From positions 7,626,001 through 7,690,000 of the forward strand of contig NZ_CP032698.1 of assembly GCF_003627815.1 (NCBI RefSeq): 64,000 nt of DNA, written 5' to 3'. A program made the translations under genes and the position numbers. This DNA is from Streptomyces hundungensis. GTDB taxonomy: Bacteria > Actinomycetota > Actinomycetes > Streptomycetales > Streptomycetaceae. The notes under the pieces are model-generated. The model was not told where the DNA came from. It searched no databases and saw only the letters and a program-made list of their open reading frames with translations. This document shows positions 17,801 through 26,317 of this stretch, in pieces (within the stretch, counting starts at the first letter, position 1; the number at the start of each line of letters is the position of its first letter).

Positions 17801-20800
17801 GGTGCGGGTGGTCGCGAGGGACCGGGCCACATCACCGAGCCGGTCCTGGATGTTCATGCCCAGGTGCAGATGCAGGTTCTCCACCTGCTGGCGCAGGGCC
17901 GTGTCGCTGTGGCCGGACACCACGAACGGCAGCGTGGCCGGCAGCGGCGCGGGCGCGCCCTCCTCGACCGGCTTCGCGGCGGGCCGCGGCGGCTCCTCCA
18001 CGATCACATGGGCGTTGGTGCCCCCGATGCCGAACGAGCTGACGCCCGCACGGCGCGGCACGTCCTTGGCCGGCCACGGGCGCTGCTCCTGGACGAGCGC
18101 CATGGCGGCGCCCTTCCAGTCGACGGCGGGGGTCGGCTCGGCGACGTGCAGGGTCCGGGGAAGGGCGTTGTGGCGCATGGCCAGAATCACCTTCATCACA
18201 CCGGCCAGACCGGCCGCCGCCTGGGTATGACCGAGGTTGGACTTGGCCGAACCGACCCACAGGGGCTCCTCGTCCCGGTGGCTGCCGGCGAAGACCTCCG
18301 CGAGCGCGGTGCCCTCGATGGGGTCGCCCAGCTTGGTGCCGGTGCCGTGCGCCTCCACGTAGTCGATGTCGTCCGGCTGGAGCCCGGATGAGGCCAACGC
18401 CGCGCGGATGACCCGCTGTTGGGCGGGCCCGCTCGGGGTGGTCAGGCTCGCGGCGTGGCCGTCGTGGTTGACGGCGGTGCCGCGCAGCACGGCCAGGATG
18501 GGGTCGCCGTCGCGCTGGGCGTCGGACAGCCGCTTGAGGACGACGGCGGCGGAGCCCTCGCTCCAGCCGGTGCCGTCGGTGTCGGAGGAGAACGACCGGC
18601 AGCGGCCGTCCGCCGACATGCCGCGCAACCGGCTGAACTCGACGTGCAGTTCGGGGGTGAGCATCAGACTCACGCCCGCCGACACCGCGAGATCGCACTC
18701 GCCGTCGCGCAGCGCGTTGCAGGCCAGATGGGTGGTCACCAGGGACGAGGAGCACGCCGTGTCCAGGGTGAGGGTCGGTCCCTCAAGGCCGAACACGTAC
18801 GACACACGGCCGGACATGGTGCCGCCCGCGGAGCCCGGCCCCACATAGCCGTCGAGGTCGGTGAGCCCACCGGCCATGGTGAGGCCGTACTCGTGGTACG
18901 CCGAGCTCTTTCCCACCCCGATGAACGCGCCGGTCCGACTGCCGCGCAACTGCTCCAGGGTGTGTCCGGCGCGCTCGAACGCCTCCCAGGTGGTCTCCAG
19001 GACCATGCGCTGCATGGGTTCGAGGGAGCGGGCCTCGCGCGGCGATATGCCGAAGAACGGGGCGTCGAAGAGGTCGATGGGGGTGACGAAGCCGCCCCGG
19101 CTGCAATAGGAGGTGCCGGGCACCTCCGGGTCGGGGTTGTACAGGGCCTCCGCGTCCCAGCGGGACTTCGGCACCTCGACGATGCCGTCGCCGCCCCGCT
19201 CCAGCAACTCCCAGTATTCCTCGGGGGTGTTGGCGCCTCCGGGCAGGCGGCACGCCATGCCGATGACGGCGATGGGCTCGTCCCGGTCGGCGCGCCGGCG
19301 GTCGGGCACGACCTCCCGAACGGGCCTCGGGCCGCCGGCCAGATAGGCGGCGAGGGACTTCACGGTGAAGTGCTCGAAGAGCTTGGCCCCGAAGACGGGC
19401 CGCCCCAGGAGTTGCTCCAGGCGCGTCTGGACCCGGACGACCCGCAGCGAGTTGCCGCCGATCTCGAAGAAGTTCTCGTTGACGCCGATCCGGTCGTGGC
19501 CGAGCACCTCCGCCCAGATGGCGATGATGTCCCGCTCCAGTTCGGTGGCGGGCTTGGCGGTGGCGTCGACCTCCACCACCGGGTTCGGCAGCGCGTTCTC
19601 GTCGATCTTGCCGTTCGGGGTCAGCGGAAGCTCGTCCAGCTCCACGAAGAACGCCGGGACCATGTACTCCGGCAGTCGCTCGGCCAGCCAGGGGCGCAGC
19701 ACCCGATGGAGCGGAGTCCTGGGCTGTTCGCCGGCCGCCGGCGTGTTGGCGTACGCGTCGAGGGCGTCGCGCTCGCGCGCCTCGGTGGGCCGGGGGTTGA
19801 GGTCCGGGGTCTGGCCGGGCCGCCAGAACAGGGCGTCGCAGCGCCAGGTGTCGCCGGCCCGGCCGGGCAGCAGGGCCAGCTCCAGGCCCGCCTCGTGGGC
19901 GAGTGCGGCGAGGTCGGCGGGGTCGATCCACGAGCGGGGCGCCGGCGAGGTGTGGGCGCCCCTGATCGCCAGGGCCGGGGCGACCCGCGCGTACACCTCG
20001 CCGAGGCGGCCGTTGGGGATGCTGTTCAGACGCAGCGGACGGTCGGTGAGCGAGCCCAGCTCGGCGCGGAGCGCCGCCAGGTCGAAGCCGTCGGCCTCCC
20101 ACTCCTTCTCCGACGCCGCGGTGACGGGCCGGGTCTCCTCGCCGATGTGCAGCGTGACGTCGTAGCGGTAGCGCGTCATCTCGTTGACATGGCGTCCTTC
20201 GCGCAGGGTGATCTCGACGCGGCTGATCCGGGGTAGCAGGCGCGGCAGGTTCGCGAAGTAGGCGCGGCTGAGCGCCAGTTCACGCTCGGCGCGCATCCCG
20301 CGTTCGGTGCGGCGGGCCAGTTCCTCGGCGGAGATCGTGCCGGGCTCTGCGTCGGCGCGGAACTGCGCCACGTCGGCGTGGAAGACGTCCAGCGTCGCCA
20401 GGTCGCGTACGTCACCGACGAAGACCCGCCCCCGGGTGATCGCCCCGGTCGCCCACTCCAGCACCGAGGTCAGATAGTCGACGTCGGGGAAGTACTGCGC
20501 CACCGAGTTGATGATCACGGTGTCGAAGGCGCCCTCGGCGACCTCCGGCAGCGCGTGGGCGGCGCGCTGCTCGCAGGTCACGTGCGGCAGGGAGGAGAGA
20601 TGGCGCCGGGTCAGCTCGACGGCCGCGGCGGAGGCGTCCACGGCGTGGTAGGTGCGGCAGTGCGGTGCCAGGCCGAACAGCATCAGGCCGCTGCCCGAGC
20701 CGATCTCGAAGACGCTCTCCGGCGCATGGGACAGGATGCGTCGCAGCGATGCCTGCTGCCAGTCGCGCATCTCCCCGTTGGAGAAGGGGAGGTTGTCGTA

Positions 20801-23800
20801 ACTGTTGCGCCAGCCCGCCAGGTTGAACGTGGCGTCCGCTGTGCCGGAGCCCGTGTCGGAGGGGGTGTCGGCCTCGTAGGCGCGGTCCCAGGCGGCGGCC
20901 CACTCGGCCAGGGTGGTGCTGTGATCGGCCGGAGCGTCGGTCGGCGAACCGGCCGGAGTCGTCTCGCGGACGCAGTACGCGACCAGCTGCTCGTCCCGGC
21001 CGACGACCACCGCGCGGCGGACCGACTCGTGACGGCCGACGGCCGCCTCGACATCGGCCAGCTCGATCCGGTGGCCGCGCAGTTTGACCTGCCGGTCGTT
21101 GCGTCCCAGCAGGGCGAGGGCGCCGGGCTCCACGAAGCGGGCCAGGTCGCCGGTGCGGTAGAGGGTGCCGGGGTGGAAGGGGTTGTCCGCGAAGCGCAGC
21201 CGCGTCTGGCCGGGGTCGTTGCGGTAGCCGCGGGCGACCCCGGCGCCGCCGATGCACAGCTCCCCGGGGAAGCCGGGCGGCACCGGCGAGAGGTTCTCGT
21301 CGAGGACGTAGACCTGGGTGTGGTCGATCGGAGTGCCGATGACGACGCCGTCCTGCTCGGCCCGGGCCGCCACCTCCCAGACGGTGGACCACACGGTGGT
21401 CTCGGTGGGCCCGTACATGTTCCACACCGAGCCCGGGGCTCCGGCGGCGAGCAGCCGGTCCGCGAGGTCGCGGGAGAGCGCCTCACCGCCGCAGAGGATC
21501 TTCCGCAGCGCGGGCGTGCCCTGCCAGCCTCCGTCGAGCAGCAACTGCCAGGTGGCGGGGGTGCCCTGCATCATGGTGATCGCATGACGCTCCATCAGGC
21601 CGCTCAGAGCCTTGGTGTCCAGGGTCTCCTGGGCCTGCGCGATGACCGTGGTCGCGCCGCTGAGCAGCGGCAGGAACAGCTCAAGGACGGAGATGTCGAA
21701 GGACACCGTGGTCACCGCGAGCAGCCGGTCACCGGCCGCGCACCCCGGGCGTTCGCGCATGGCGCCCAGGAAGTTGGTCAGCGCCCCATGGGTGATCTCC
21801 ACGCCCTTGGGGCGGCCGGTCGAGCCCGAGGTGTAGATGACGTACGCCAGGTCGTCGGCGCCCACCTCGACCGCGAGCTCCCCGTCGGCGCTCTGCTCGG
21901 CACCCAGCTGGACGCTGACACAGCGGGTGTCCCAGGCGGCGAGGCCGGACGGTGGGGACGCGGGGGTGACGATGAGCTTGGGGTCGGCGTCCTCGATCAT
22001 CTGGCGGATGCGTTCCGCCGGGAACCTGGGGTCGAGCGGCACATAGGCGGCGCCCGTCTTCAGGACCGCGAGCAGGGCCACCACGAGGTCGATCGAGCGG
22101 TCCAGGGCCACGCCGACCAGATCGCCACGGCCCACGCCCCGGTCGGCGAGCGCCTGGGCGAGCCGATCGGCGCGGGCGTCGAGCCCGGCGTAGGTCAGGG
22201 TGGTGTCCGCGCAGATCAGGGCGGTGTCCTCGGCGTGGTCGCGCGCGGCCCTCTCGAAGAGCCGGTGCAGGCTCTGCTCGGGGAGCGCTGCACCACGGGC
22301 CGTGTCGTTGAACTCCTCGATGAGCAGGGCGCGTTCGTCCGCGGTGAGCAGATCGACGTCGGCCACGAGCCCCTGGGGGGCGGCGGTCAGACGCCCGCAC
22401 CACGCACTGAACTGACCGGCCAGGCGCTCGACGTCCCGGGCCGACAGGCGCGTGGCGTCGTAGTGGAAGGAGACAAGCGCGCCGCTCTCGGCGCGGTCCC
22501 GGCGGATGTGGAGTTCCAGTTTCGGGCGCCGGCCACCGAAGCCGTGGTCCGCGGCGTCGCGGCTGCCCCAGGAGATCAGCACGTCCGGTGTCAGCGTGCC
22601 GCTGCTCCAGCCTTCCCTGAGTGCGTCGTCCCGGCCGATCGCGTCGCGGCGGATCCAGCCTCGCTGCCGGCCGATGGTGAACTCCCGCTCCACCGCCCGC
22701 AGGTTCTCCTCGATCGTCGCGTCGGCGTCGACCCGGCACGGCAGGGGCAACCAGGCGGCGAAGAGGTCCCGGTGTGCGGTGTCGACGTCCTCACGAGGGG
22801 CCACCACCGCGAGACACACCTCTCCTCGCCCGCTCGCGCGGCCCAGGAAGATGCCCAGTGCGCCCGCCAGTTGGGCGGCGGTCGCCGTGTCGCCGGCGTC
22901 GTCGTCCGCGAGCGGGACCTGACATCGCACGACGACGGGCTCGGTCTGAGTTCGGGTGTCCTTCGCGCCGATGTCCGTACGAGGCTGAGGGTAGGGCAGG
23001 CGGTAGGGGTCGTCGCCGCATGCGATCAGGCGCTCGCGCCACCGGCCCGCGGCCTTGGAGGCGCGGACGCCCGCCTCGGTGAGACGCGTCCTCGCGTCCG
23101 CGCCGGGGACGTCAAGGATCGTGCCGATACGGATCCCGTGGGCCGTGGCGACGGCGCCGGGGGACCGGTGCTCGCCCTCCAGGGTGCACAGCCGGGTCAG
23201 CGTGACGCTGCCGGCGGCCGCCGCCACCCGCAGCCCCGAGGCGTCGTACGCGAGGACGGTGCCGGGCGTGGCGGGGGTGTCGTCCGAGGCAGCGCGGGCC
23301 CGGGCTTCCCGTACCGCGTAGAAGTGCCCGTCGACGCTGATCTTGGGCCACACCAACGGGCTCGCGAACGGCCCGTAGTCGGTCGCCCGGACCAGGGCGG
23401 CGACGCGCTCGGCCGGAAGGCTCCAGCCGATCAGCCCCTCGGCGGCGAACTGGGTGTGCCGTGAGAAGTAGCGGCGCGCCGCGGCGTCCTGGGGGACCCC
23501 CGTCTCGCGGCCTTCCGCGATCTCGTCGACGAGTCCGGCCAGGCTGGCGACGGCCGCCTCGTCACAGCGCAGCCCCAGCGACAGCGCGGTGTCGTCGGGC
23601 TCGATCGCGACCTGTATCCGCCCCAGCACCTCTCCGCCGTCGACGACCGCGCCCATGCGGTGCCAGGTGATGGCGTACTCGCGCGCACCGTCCGCGATGG
23701 CCCAGGACGGGGTGTGCAGACCGGAGTACTCGGGGAGCGGGCCGTAGTGGTAGTTGACGGCGCCGCGCGTCGCGCGGGCAAGGAGCGTCTCGGGCACCAC

Positions 23801-24025
23801 CGCGTAGTTGCCGACGCTCAGCAGCAGGTCGCAGGAGAGTCCGGGCGCGAGCGCGACGGCTTCGGCCAGCTCGTGGTGGGCGATGCCCGCCTTGATCGCC
23901 CAGGACCGGGCGGTGGCGTCGTCGGTCACCACGGCGGCGATCCGGTGCCCCTTCGCCACGAGTACCTCGCCACAGCGAGCGAGGACGCTCCCGCTCCCGA
24001 TCAGGACGGAACTCAAAGAAGTCAA
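11840..24025 (-). CDS. Hybrid NRPS-PKS megasynthase: F-(C)-A-NMT-T-KS-AT-DH-ER-KR-ACP-TR
   Basis: About 4061 residues from a TTG start (24025) with GGGGGAG 8 bases upstream. Approximate domains: formyltransferase 5-300 (NYHYGPLPEYSG with Asn/His, and the Asp in VVDGGEVL); a partial condensation fold 345-565 without HHxxxDG; adenylation 580-1480 (YTSGSTGRPKG, NMYGPTET, PNGKID) with an N-methyltransferase inserted at about 1040-1400 (EIGSGSG, NSIPNGRL); thiolation Ser near 1525 (GGNSLRV); KS 1583-2010 (TACSSS, EAHGTGT, NLGHT); AT 2125-2460 (GHSIGE and HAFH, the malonyl type); DH 2478-2770 (HRVMDAVLMP, LLDSAMH); ER 2985-3283; KR 3292-3490 (TGGVGDLG, LDD); ACP Ser near 3608 (IDSL); thioester reductase 3705-4025 (TGATGFVG, YLTSK). 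The code-position residues in the A domain read D-I-L-Q-L-G-M-V-W, which resembles glycine codes. The enzyme would build, reduce once and release an N-formyl-N-methyl amino acid-derived aldehyde. The product is not recognised. Confidence 0.93.
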   Translation of the reverse strand: MTSLSSVLIGSGSVLARCGEVLVAKGHRIAAVVTDDATARSWAIKAGIAHHELAEAVALAPGLSCDLLLSVGNYAVVPETLLARATRGAVNYHYGPLPEYSGLHTPSWAIADGAREYAITWHRMGAVVDGGEVLGRIQVAIEPDDTALSLGLRCDEAAVASLAGLVDEIAEGRETGVPQDAAARRYFSRHTQFAAEGLIGWSLPAERVAALVRATDYGPFASPLVWPKISVDGHFYAVREARARAASDDTPATPGTVLAYDASGLRVAAAAGSVTLTRLCTLEGEHRSPGAVATAHGIRIGTILDVPGADARTRLTEAGVRASKAAGRWRERLIACGDDPYRLPYPQPRTDIGAKDTRTQTEPVVVRCQVPLADDDAGDTATAAQLAGALGIFLGRASGRGEVCLAVVAPREDVDTAHRDLFAAWLPLPCRVDADATIEENLRAVEREFTIGRQRGWIRRDAIGRDDALREGWSSGTLTPDVLISWGSRDAADHGFGGRRPKLELHIRRDRAESGALVSFHYDATRLSARDVERLAGQFSAWCGRLTAAPQGLVADVDLLTADERALLIEEFNDTARGAALPEQSLHRLFERAARDHAEDTALICADTTLTYAGLDARADRLAQALADRGVGRGDLVGVALDRSIDLVVALLAVLKTGAAYVPLDPRFPAERIRQMIEDADPKLIVTPASPPSGLAAWDTRCVSVQLGAEQSADGELAVEVGADDLAYVIYTSGSTGRPKGVEITHGALTNFLGAMRERPGCAAGDRLLAVTTVSFDISVLELFLPLLSGATTVIAQAQETLDTKALSGLMERHAITMMQGTPATWQLLLDGGWQGTPALRKILCGGEALSRDLADRLLAAGAPGSVWNMYGPTETTVWSTVWEVAARAEQDGVVIGTPIDHTQVYVLDENLSPVPPGFPGELCIGGAGVARGYRNDPGQTRLRFADNPFHPGTLYRTGDLARFVEPGALALLGRNDRQVKLRGHRIELADVEAAVGRHESVRRAVVVGRDEQLVAYCVRETTPAGSPTDAPADHSTTLAEWAAAWDRAYEADTPSDTGSGTADATFNLAGWRNSYDNLPFSNGEMRDWQQASLRRILSHAPESVFEIGSGSGLMLFGLAPHCRTYHAVDASAAAVELTRRHLSSLPHVTCEQRAAHALPEVAEGAFDTVIINSVAQYFPDVDYLTSVLEWATGAITRGRVFVGDVRDLATLDVFHADVAQFRADAEPGTISAEELARRTERGMRAERELALSRAYFANLPRLLPRISRVEITLREGRHVNEMTRYRYDVTLHIGEETRPVTAASEKEWEADGFDLAALRAELGSLTDRPLRLNSIPNGRLGEVYARVAPALAIRGAHTSPAPRSWIDPADLAALAHEAGLELALLPGRAGDTWRCDALFWRPGQTPDLNPRPTEARERDALDAYANTPAAGEQPRTPLHRVLRPWLAERLPEYMVPAFFVELDELPLTPNGKIDENALPNPVVEVDATAKPATELERDIIAIWAEVLGHDRIGVNENFFEIGGNSLRVVRVQTRLEQLLGRPVFGAKLFEHFTVKSLAAYLAGGPRPVREVVPDRRRADRDEPIAVIGMACRLPGGANTPEEYWELLERGGDGIVEVPKSRWDAEALYNPDPEVPGTSYCSRGGFVTPIDLFDAPFFGISPREARSLEPMQRMVLETTWEAFERAGHTLEQLRGSRTGAFIGVGKSSAYHEYGLTMAGGLTDLDGYVGPGSAGGTMSGRVSYVFGLEGPTLTLDTACSSSLVTTHLACNALRDGECDLAVSAGVSLMLTPELHVEFSRLRGMSADGRCRSFSSDTDGTGWSEGSAAVVLKRLSDAQRDGDPILAVLRGTAVNHDGHAASLTTPSGPAQQRVIRAALASSGLQPDDIDYVEAHGTGTKLGDPIEGTALAEVFAGSHRDEEPLWVGSAKSNLGHTQAAAGLAGVMKVILAMRHNALPRTLHVAEPTPAVDWKGAAMALVQEQRPWPAKDVPRRAGVSSFGIGGTNAHVIVEEPPRPAAKPVEEGAPAPLPATLPFVVSGHSDTALRQQVENLHLHLGMNIQDRLGDVARSLATTRTHFRRRLVVPAKDKAQLLDRLASFARTGELPADSVRTGDHAEEPRTALLFTGQGSQVPGMGRDLYDVHPVFRSALDEVAGRFTTLERPLLEVMWSAPGSEEAALLNRTDFTQPALFALEVALWRLWESWGVRPELLLGHSIGELAAAHVSGVFDLDDACRLVAARGRLMQALPARGAMVSLEADGKEAEAVIDALGLHGALDVAGLNTPTQTVLSGDTDAVEAIEAHFTEQGRRAKRLTVSHAFHSHHMDAMLAEFRAVADSVRFRPAAIPLVSSLTGGLAAPGELERPEYWVRQVRHAVRFSDGMRSLRRAGVNTFLELGPQPVLSGLGASCLADEGPVSWVASCVPGKDGVSVVQRSLAELHVRGVPVDWSGFFAPFGGERVALPTYAFQRERFWFEPPLTREVGAGLDPTGHALLGGGVEIAGTELSLFTTVVAADQPVWVQEHRVMDAVLMPGTAFFEAMRAAGDAADEGEWDLSDVVIASPLVLTPGVPARLQVTVGPGVGESRSVRVHSASEGEDGAWQLHAEGRITPAEGAGGAAVTVPPRGAEPLDASALYSDLDALGYGYGPTFQGIKEAWHVGGEVWARATLPESAEQSAAGYVLHPALLDSAMHSLLLTQRLQNRTGDDLFVPFEAERLSLRVKGLAEIWVRVAEFELGDGEFWASLDLHDADGAHVGRLHRLHARRVDRAVLRRLAAAGVDRFQFDVDWRPVDTANVELGGSWGLMAPAGDVPWAREAKTLLSRAGIQVINVRDLEDAEDLDGLLCLWDSDAHVPAQAHAFAAKALEQLQEAVGKEFRAPLVWVTRHAVGTGADDMVSGLGAGPLWGLMRTARNEHPELGLRMIDLGDEEADRKALPAALMLEAEPECALRHGEVLVPHLARAGSAQDLQLPAEGRWQLEIAAKGRLDEPLTITSLPERPLAPGEIRAEVRAAGVNFLDVLNALGMVEIPAFGLEFAGVVTEVGSSVDQVKVGDAVLGLARGSFASEVVTDVRQVVRMPEHLTFEEAATIPMTFLTAWYGLHELGALRPGEKVLIHAAAGGVGMAAVQLARLRGAEVYGTASESKWPALRELGLDEAHVASSRDLGFVEHFGGDGARFDVVLNSLATEFIDASLDMLGIGGRFLEMGKIDVREQSAIDRSHPGVSYTVYNLPEAGPDLIQRMLASIAELFTQGTLAPLPLRAFPMTHTSDALRFMAQARHVGKVVLVPAERREFVRADGAVLVTGGVGDLGRRVARWLVDTHGVRDLVLTSRRGMETPGARSLVEELSALGATAEVVACDAADRDGVAAVMALFDDGRPLRGVVHAAGVLDDGALTDLTPERLDAVFLPKVDGAWHLHELTQDRELDLFMMFSSIASVMGAPGQGNYAAANAFLDTLAQLRRAKGLPATSVAFGPWEGEGMAAGLSEFDRARFAQLGLDRLAPDEGLELFELAVRSGRALIMAAALDLNRVQHYFESRGGVPPLLRTLLSANSGKRARAGGGTDLRKLLAEAAPEEYGSVVLGVVRAEVAKTLGFASPEAVDVSVSLQDIGIDSLTAVLMRNQLADLTRLALPAKIAFDHPNLISLGDFLLEKLLEAGLDAAPERTAGTVATGTTEGPGLDLSAARKGCLHPDLRFDNAAAAPVRPEAVFVTGATGFVGAYLLHELLASEVVAYCLVRADDARQAMERLVGALDGYGLWRPEFAPLLNPVVGDLAQPLFGLAEDDFDDLADQVDAICHSGALVDWMRPLDDYIGPNVVGTHEALRLASRGRGKAFHFVSTFATLPKYLGYEVSEDDREYGYLTSKWQAEQMVAAARWRGAKASTYRLPFVGASTRTGHFRLDRGDFLHNLITGGLEMRCFPSLATDLTTVLPVDYLCRTIAEAITDDLGRIGQDYDFVNSDAPGFDRFFEMVGAAGGGAEVVPFDQWRLRALEFAAGHPTGPLARIAALVDGLTAGGLADMFAALPVGGAVFGAEDYPSPPIDEDFVRTYVQRITTSDRAENTTS

Positions 24026-24687
24026 AGCGATGTCTCCCCCGTGATGACCTTCGGCGCGTCCATGAGCGCCGCCCGTCCCGGGGCAGGGGCCAACGGCAGC
24101 CGGGTGGCCCGGTAGGGCCCCGCAGGTGCCGGATGAGAGCGGACGCACGGGGTCGAAACCCCGCCCGCCCGTGCCGATTCCCCCGAGATCGAACGGCGCC
24201 CGCCTCACGCGCCGTGGTACGGGCGTGAGTCGGTCGCGCTGTCAGGATTGCCAGTACGCCACGTGCTGAACTGCCTTGGTGTGCAAGCGCGTTGTGCGAG
24301 ATCACTGTGGTTCGGGAACGCTGTCGTGCGGCCGTGCTGAAACGGTGTCGAGCAGACGTGCGGACACTGGGACGCTGTGAACGGCCCAGCGGAACAGGTG
24401 AGTTGGCAATGACGGGGCGGCAACGGCTGCCGCCGTAGCACCAGTTGTGGACCGGACGACCCGAACCCATCATTGGCCGGTCGTGAGAGCCATTGCAAGG
24501 CGTGACGGGGAAGATCTTCGAGTGGCACCCGAGTGACGGTCCTCACATGTAGTGCTCACACATAACGCGCCCCGCCGTCTTCGGGCGGAAGGCACACTGA
24601 CCTTGCCGCCCCGCCTCAACCAGCCTGCCTCCGCGTGGAGTTGGGTCGCGGGCGAGTTCGACGACGCACACGAACCGAGGGGACCGC
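24026..24687. promoter_or_regulatory. Divergent promoter region of cluster 1 and the MFS exporter
   Basis: A 662-bp gap between the megasynthase gene (leftward) and the exporter gene (rightward). It must hold the promoters of both. GGGGGAG upstream of 24025 and GAGGGGA upstream of 24688 are the ribosome sites. No convincing coding frame, strong -10/-35 pair, long palindrome or regulator gene is visible. The megasynthase frame stays open upstream to 24208, but that part is Arg/Gly-rich and unlike a formyltransferase N-terminus. Confidence 0.55.
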
Positions 24688-26151
24688 ATGCCCGACGAGT
24701 CGGCTGAGCGCACACACACGACGCAGGTCAACCCGGCCCGCGTGCTGGCGCTGTGCAGCGGCGCGAGCTTCATGGCCTTCCTCGACCTCTCGATCATCAG
24801 CATCGCCTTCCCGGACATCCTGGCCGACTTCCCCGGCGCCTCGCTCAACACCGTGACATGGGTCCTCAGCGGCTACACGATCCTGCTCGCGGCCGTGCTC
24901 ACGCCCGCCGGAAGGATGGCCGACAGCCTCGGTCGGCGTACCGTCTTCGTCTGGTCCCTCGCCGCCTTCACGATCGCCTCGCTCGTCTGCGCCGTGGCCC
25001 CGTCCATCTGGTGGCTGATCGCGGCGCGCGTCGTGCAGGGCGCCGCGGCCGGCGGCATGATCCCCGCCGCCCTCGGACTGATCCTCGCCACGACACCCCG
25101 GGAGCGCATCGCCAGAGCGGTCGGCACCTGGTCCGCGGTGGCGGGCTTCTCCGCCGTCATCGGACCGGCCGCGGGCGGGCTGCTGCTGCGCGCCTTCGGC
25201 TGGCGCTCGGTGTTCTACATCAACCTCCCGCTGTGCGGCGCGATGCTGATCGCCGCCGTGGTGGTGCTGCCGAGGCAGCAGCGGCTGCGCGGCACCGGGG
25301 AGCGCCTGCCGGACGCGGTGGGCAGCATCGCGCTCGCCCTGGGCATCGGCGGGGTGGTGAGCGCGCTCACCGAGGGCGACACCTGGGGCTGGGGGGACGT
25401 CCGCACCATCGGTCTGGGCCTGGCCGGGCTGGCACTGGTCGCCCTGACCGTGCTGCGCTCGCGCACCCACGCGGCGCCCGCTCTGGAGATGACGGTGTGG
25501 CGCAGCCCCGTCTTTTCCACCGCCAACCTCGGCCTCGGCCTGCTCAACATGACGATGTTCGCCTGGATGCTGGCCGCCCCGCTGTTCGCCGCCGAGATCT
25601 GGCACTGGACGGTCCTGCGGACGGCCGGGGCCCTGTGTGTCGGAGCCGTCTCCTCGATGGCCGGCTCACTGGCCGCCGGGCGCCTCTCCCGGCCGGCGAC
25701 CCAGGTGAAGGTGGCGGTCCTGGGCGCGCTGTCCTTCACCGGGAGCAACGCCATCTGGGCCTCGGACCTCTTCGGCCCCACGCCCAACTTCCTGGGCGCC
25801 TGGCTGCCCGCCGCGATCCTCGGCGGCGGTGGTCTGGGGCTCGCCATCACCTGTCTGTCGTCGCTGGCGGCCGGGACCGTGCCCCCGCTGAAGTTCGCCG
25901 GCGGCCTCGGCATGACGCTGACGGTACGTCAGGTCGGTGGGGCGGTGGGCGTCGCCGGCTTCGCCTCGATCATGGCGTCGGGCGCCACCCCGGGCGGCAT
26001 CCGGTCCTTCCACCACGTCTATGACGCCGCGATGGCCGTGAACGTCCTGTGCGCGGTCGTGGTGGGCGCGATGCTCCTCATGCTGCGCCCGAAACCCGAG
26101 CCGGCGGCCGCTCCGCAGGGTCCGCAGGACCGGGTCACCCCCGCCCAGTGA
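24688..26151 (+). CDS. MFS multidrug exporter, DHA2 (14-TM) type
   Basis: A 487-residue MFS transporter that likely exports a small molecule in exchange for protons. The first helix carries FLDLSIISIAFPDI, with the Asp typical of drug/H+ antiporters. Motif A is GRMADSLGRR after helix 2, and motif C is GFSAVIGPAAGG in helix 5. About 14 hydrophobic helices can be counted, which suggests the DHA2 (EmrB/QacA) group. It diverges from the megasynthase gene, so it is the best candidate for export of or self-resistance to the cluster-1 product. Confidence 0.9.
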   Translation: MPDESAERTHTTQVNPARVLALCSGASFMAFLDLSIISIAFPDILADFPGASLNTVTWVLSGYTILLAAVLTPAGRMADSLGRRTVFVWSLAAFTIASLVCAVAPSIWWLIAARVVQGAAAGGMIPAALGLILATTPRERIARAVGTWSAVAGFSAVIGPAAGGLLLRAFGWRSVFYINLPLCGAMLIAAVVVLPRQQRLRGTGERLPDAVGSIALALGIGGVVSALTEGDTWGWGDVRTIGLGLAGLALVALTVLRSRTHAAPALEMTVWRSPVFSTANLGLGLLNMTMFAWMLAAPLFAAEIWHWTVLRTAGALCVGAVSSMAGSLAAGRLSRPATQVKVAVLGALSFTGSNAIWASDLFGPTPNFLGAWLPAAILGGGGLGLAITCLSSLAAGTVPPLKFAGGLGMTLTVRQVGGAVGVAGFASIMASGATPGGIRSFHHVYDAAMAVNVLCAVVVGAMLLMLRPKPEPAAAPQGPQDRVTPAQ

Positions 26152-26208
26152 CGCGCGCCCCTCGACTCCCAACGCGGCTTGCCAGGGCGGCAGGTGGGGG
26201 CACGCGAG

Positions 26209-26253
26209 CGGCCCCGTGGGGCGCGGCATCAGCTGCCGCGCCCCACGGGGCCG
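26209..26253. terminator. Strong bidirectional terminator hairpin
   Basis: A perfect 20-bp stem. The left arm at 26209-26228 starts CGGCCCCGTGGGG, the right arm at 26234-26253 is its exact complement, and the loop is TCAGC. It sits between the stop of the exporter (+) and the stop of the thiolase (-), as expected for a shared terminator. There is no long T-tract, which is usual in Streptomyces. Confidence 0.9.
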
Positions 26254-26317
26254 TGTCGTTGTCGTTCCTCCGGCTCCCGGGCCCGCACGGGTGCGACCGG
26301 GAGCCGAACGGCCCGGG

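Noticed and set aside
24026..24208. N-terminal extension of the megasynthase
   Set aside because: The upstream sense (RAPFDLGGIGTGGRGF and on) is unlike a formyltransferase, while the TTG at 24025 has GGGGGAG correctly spaced.
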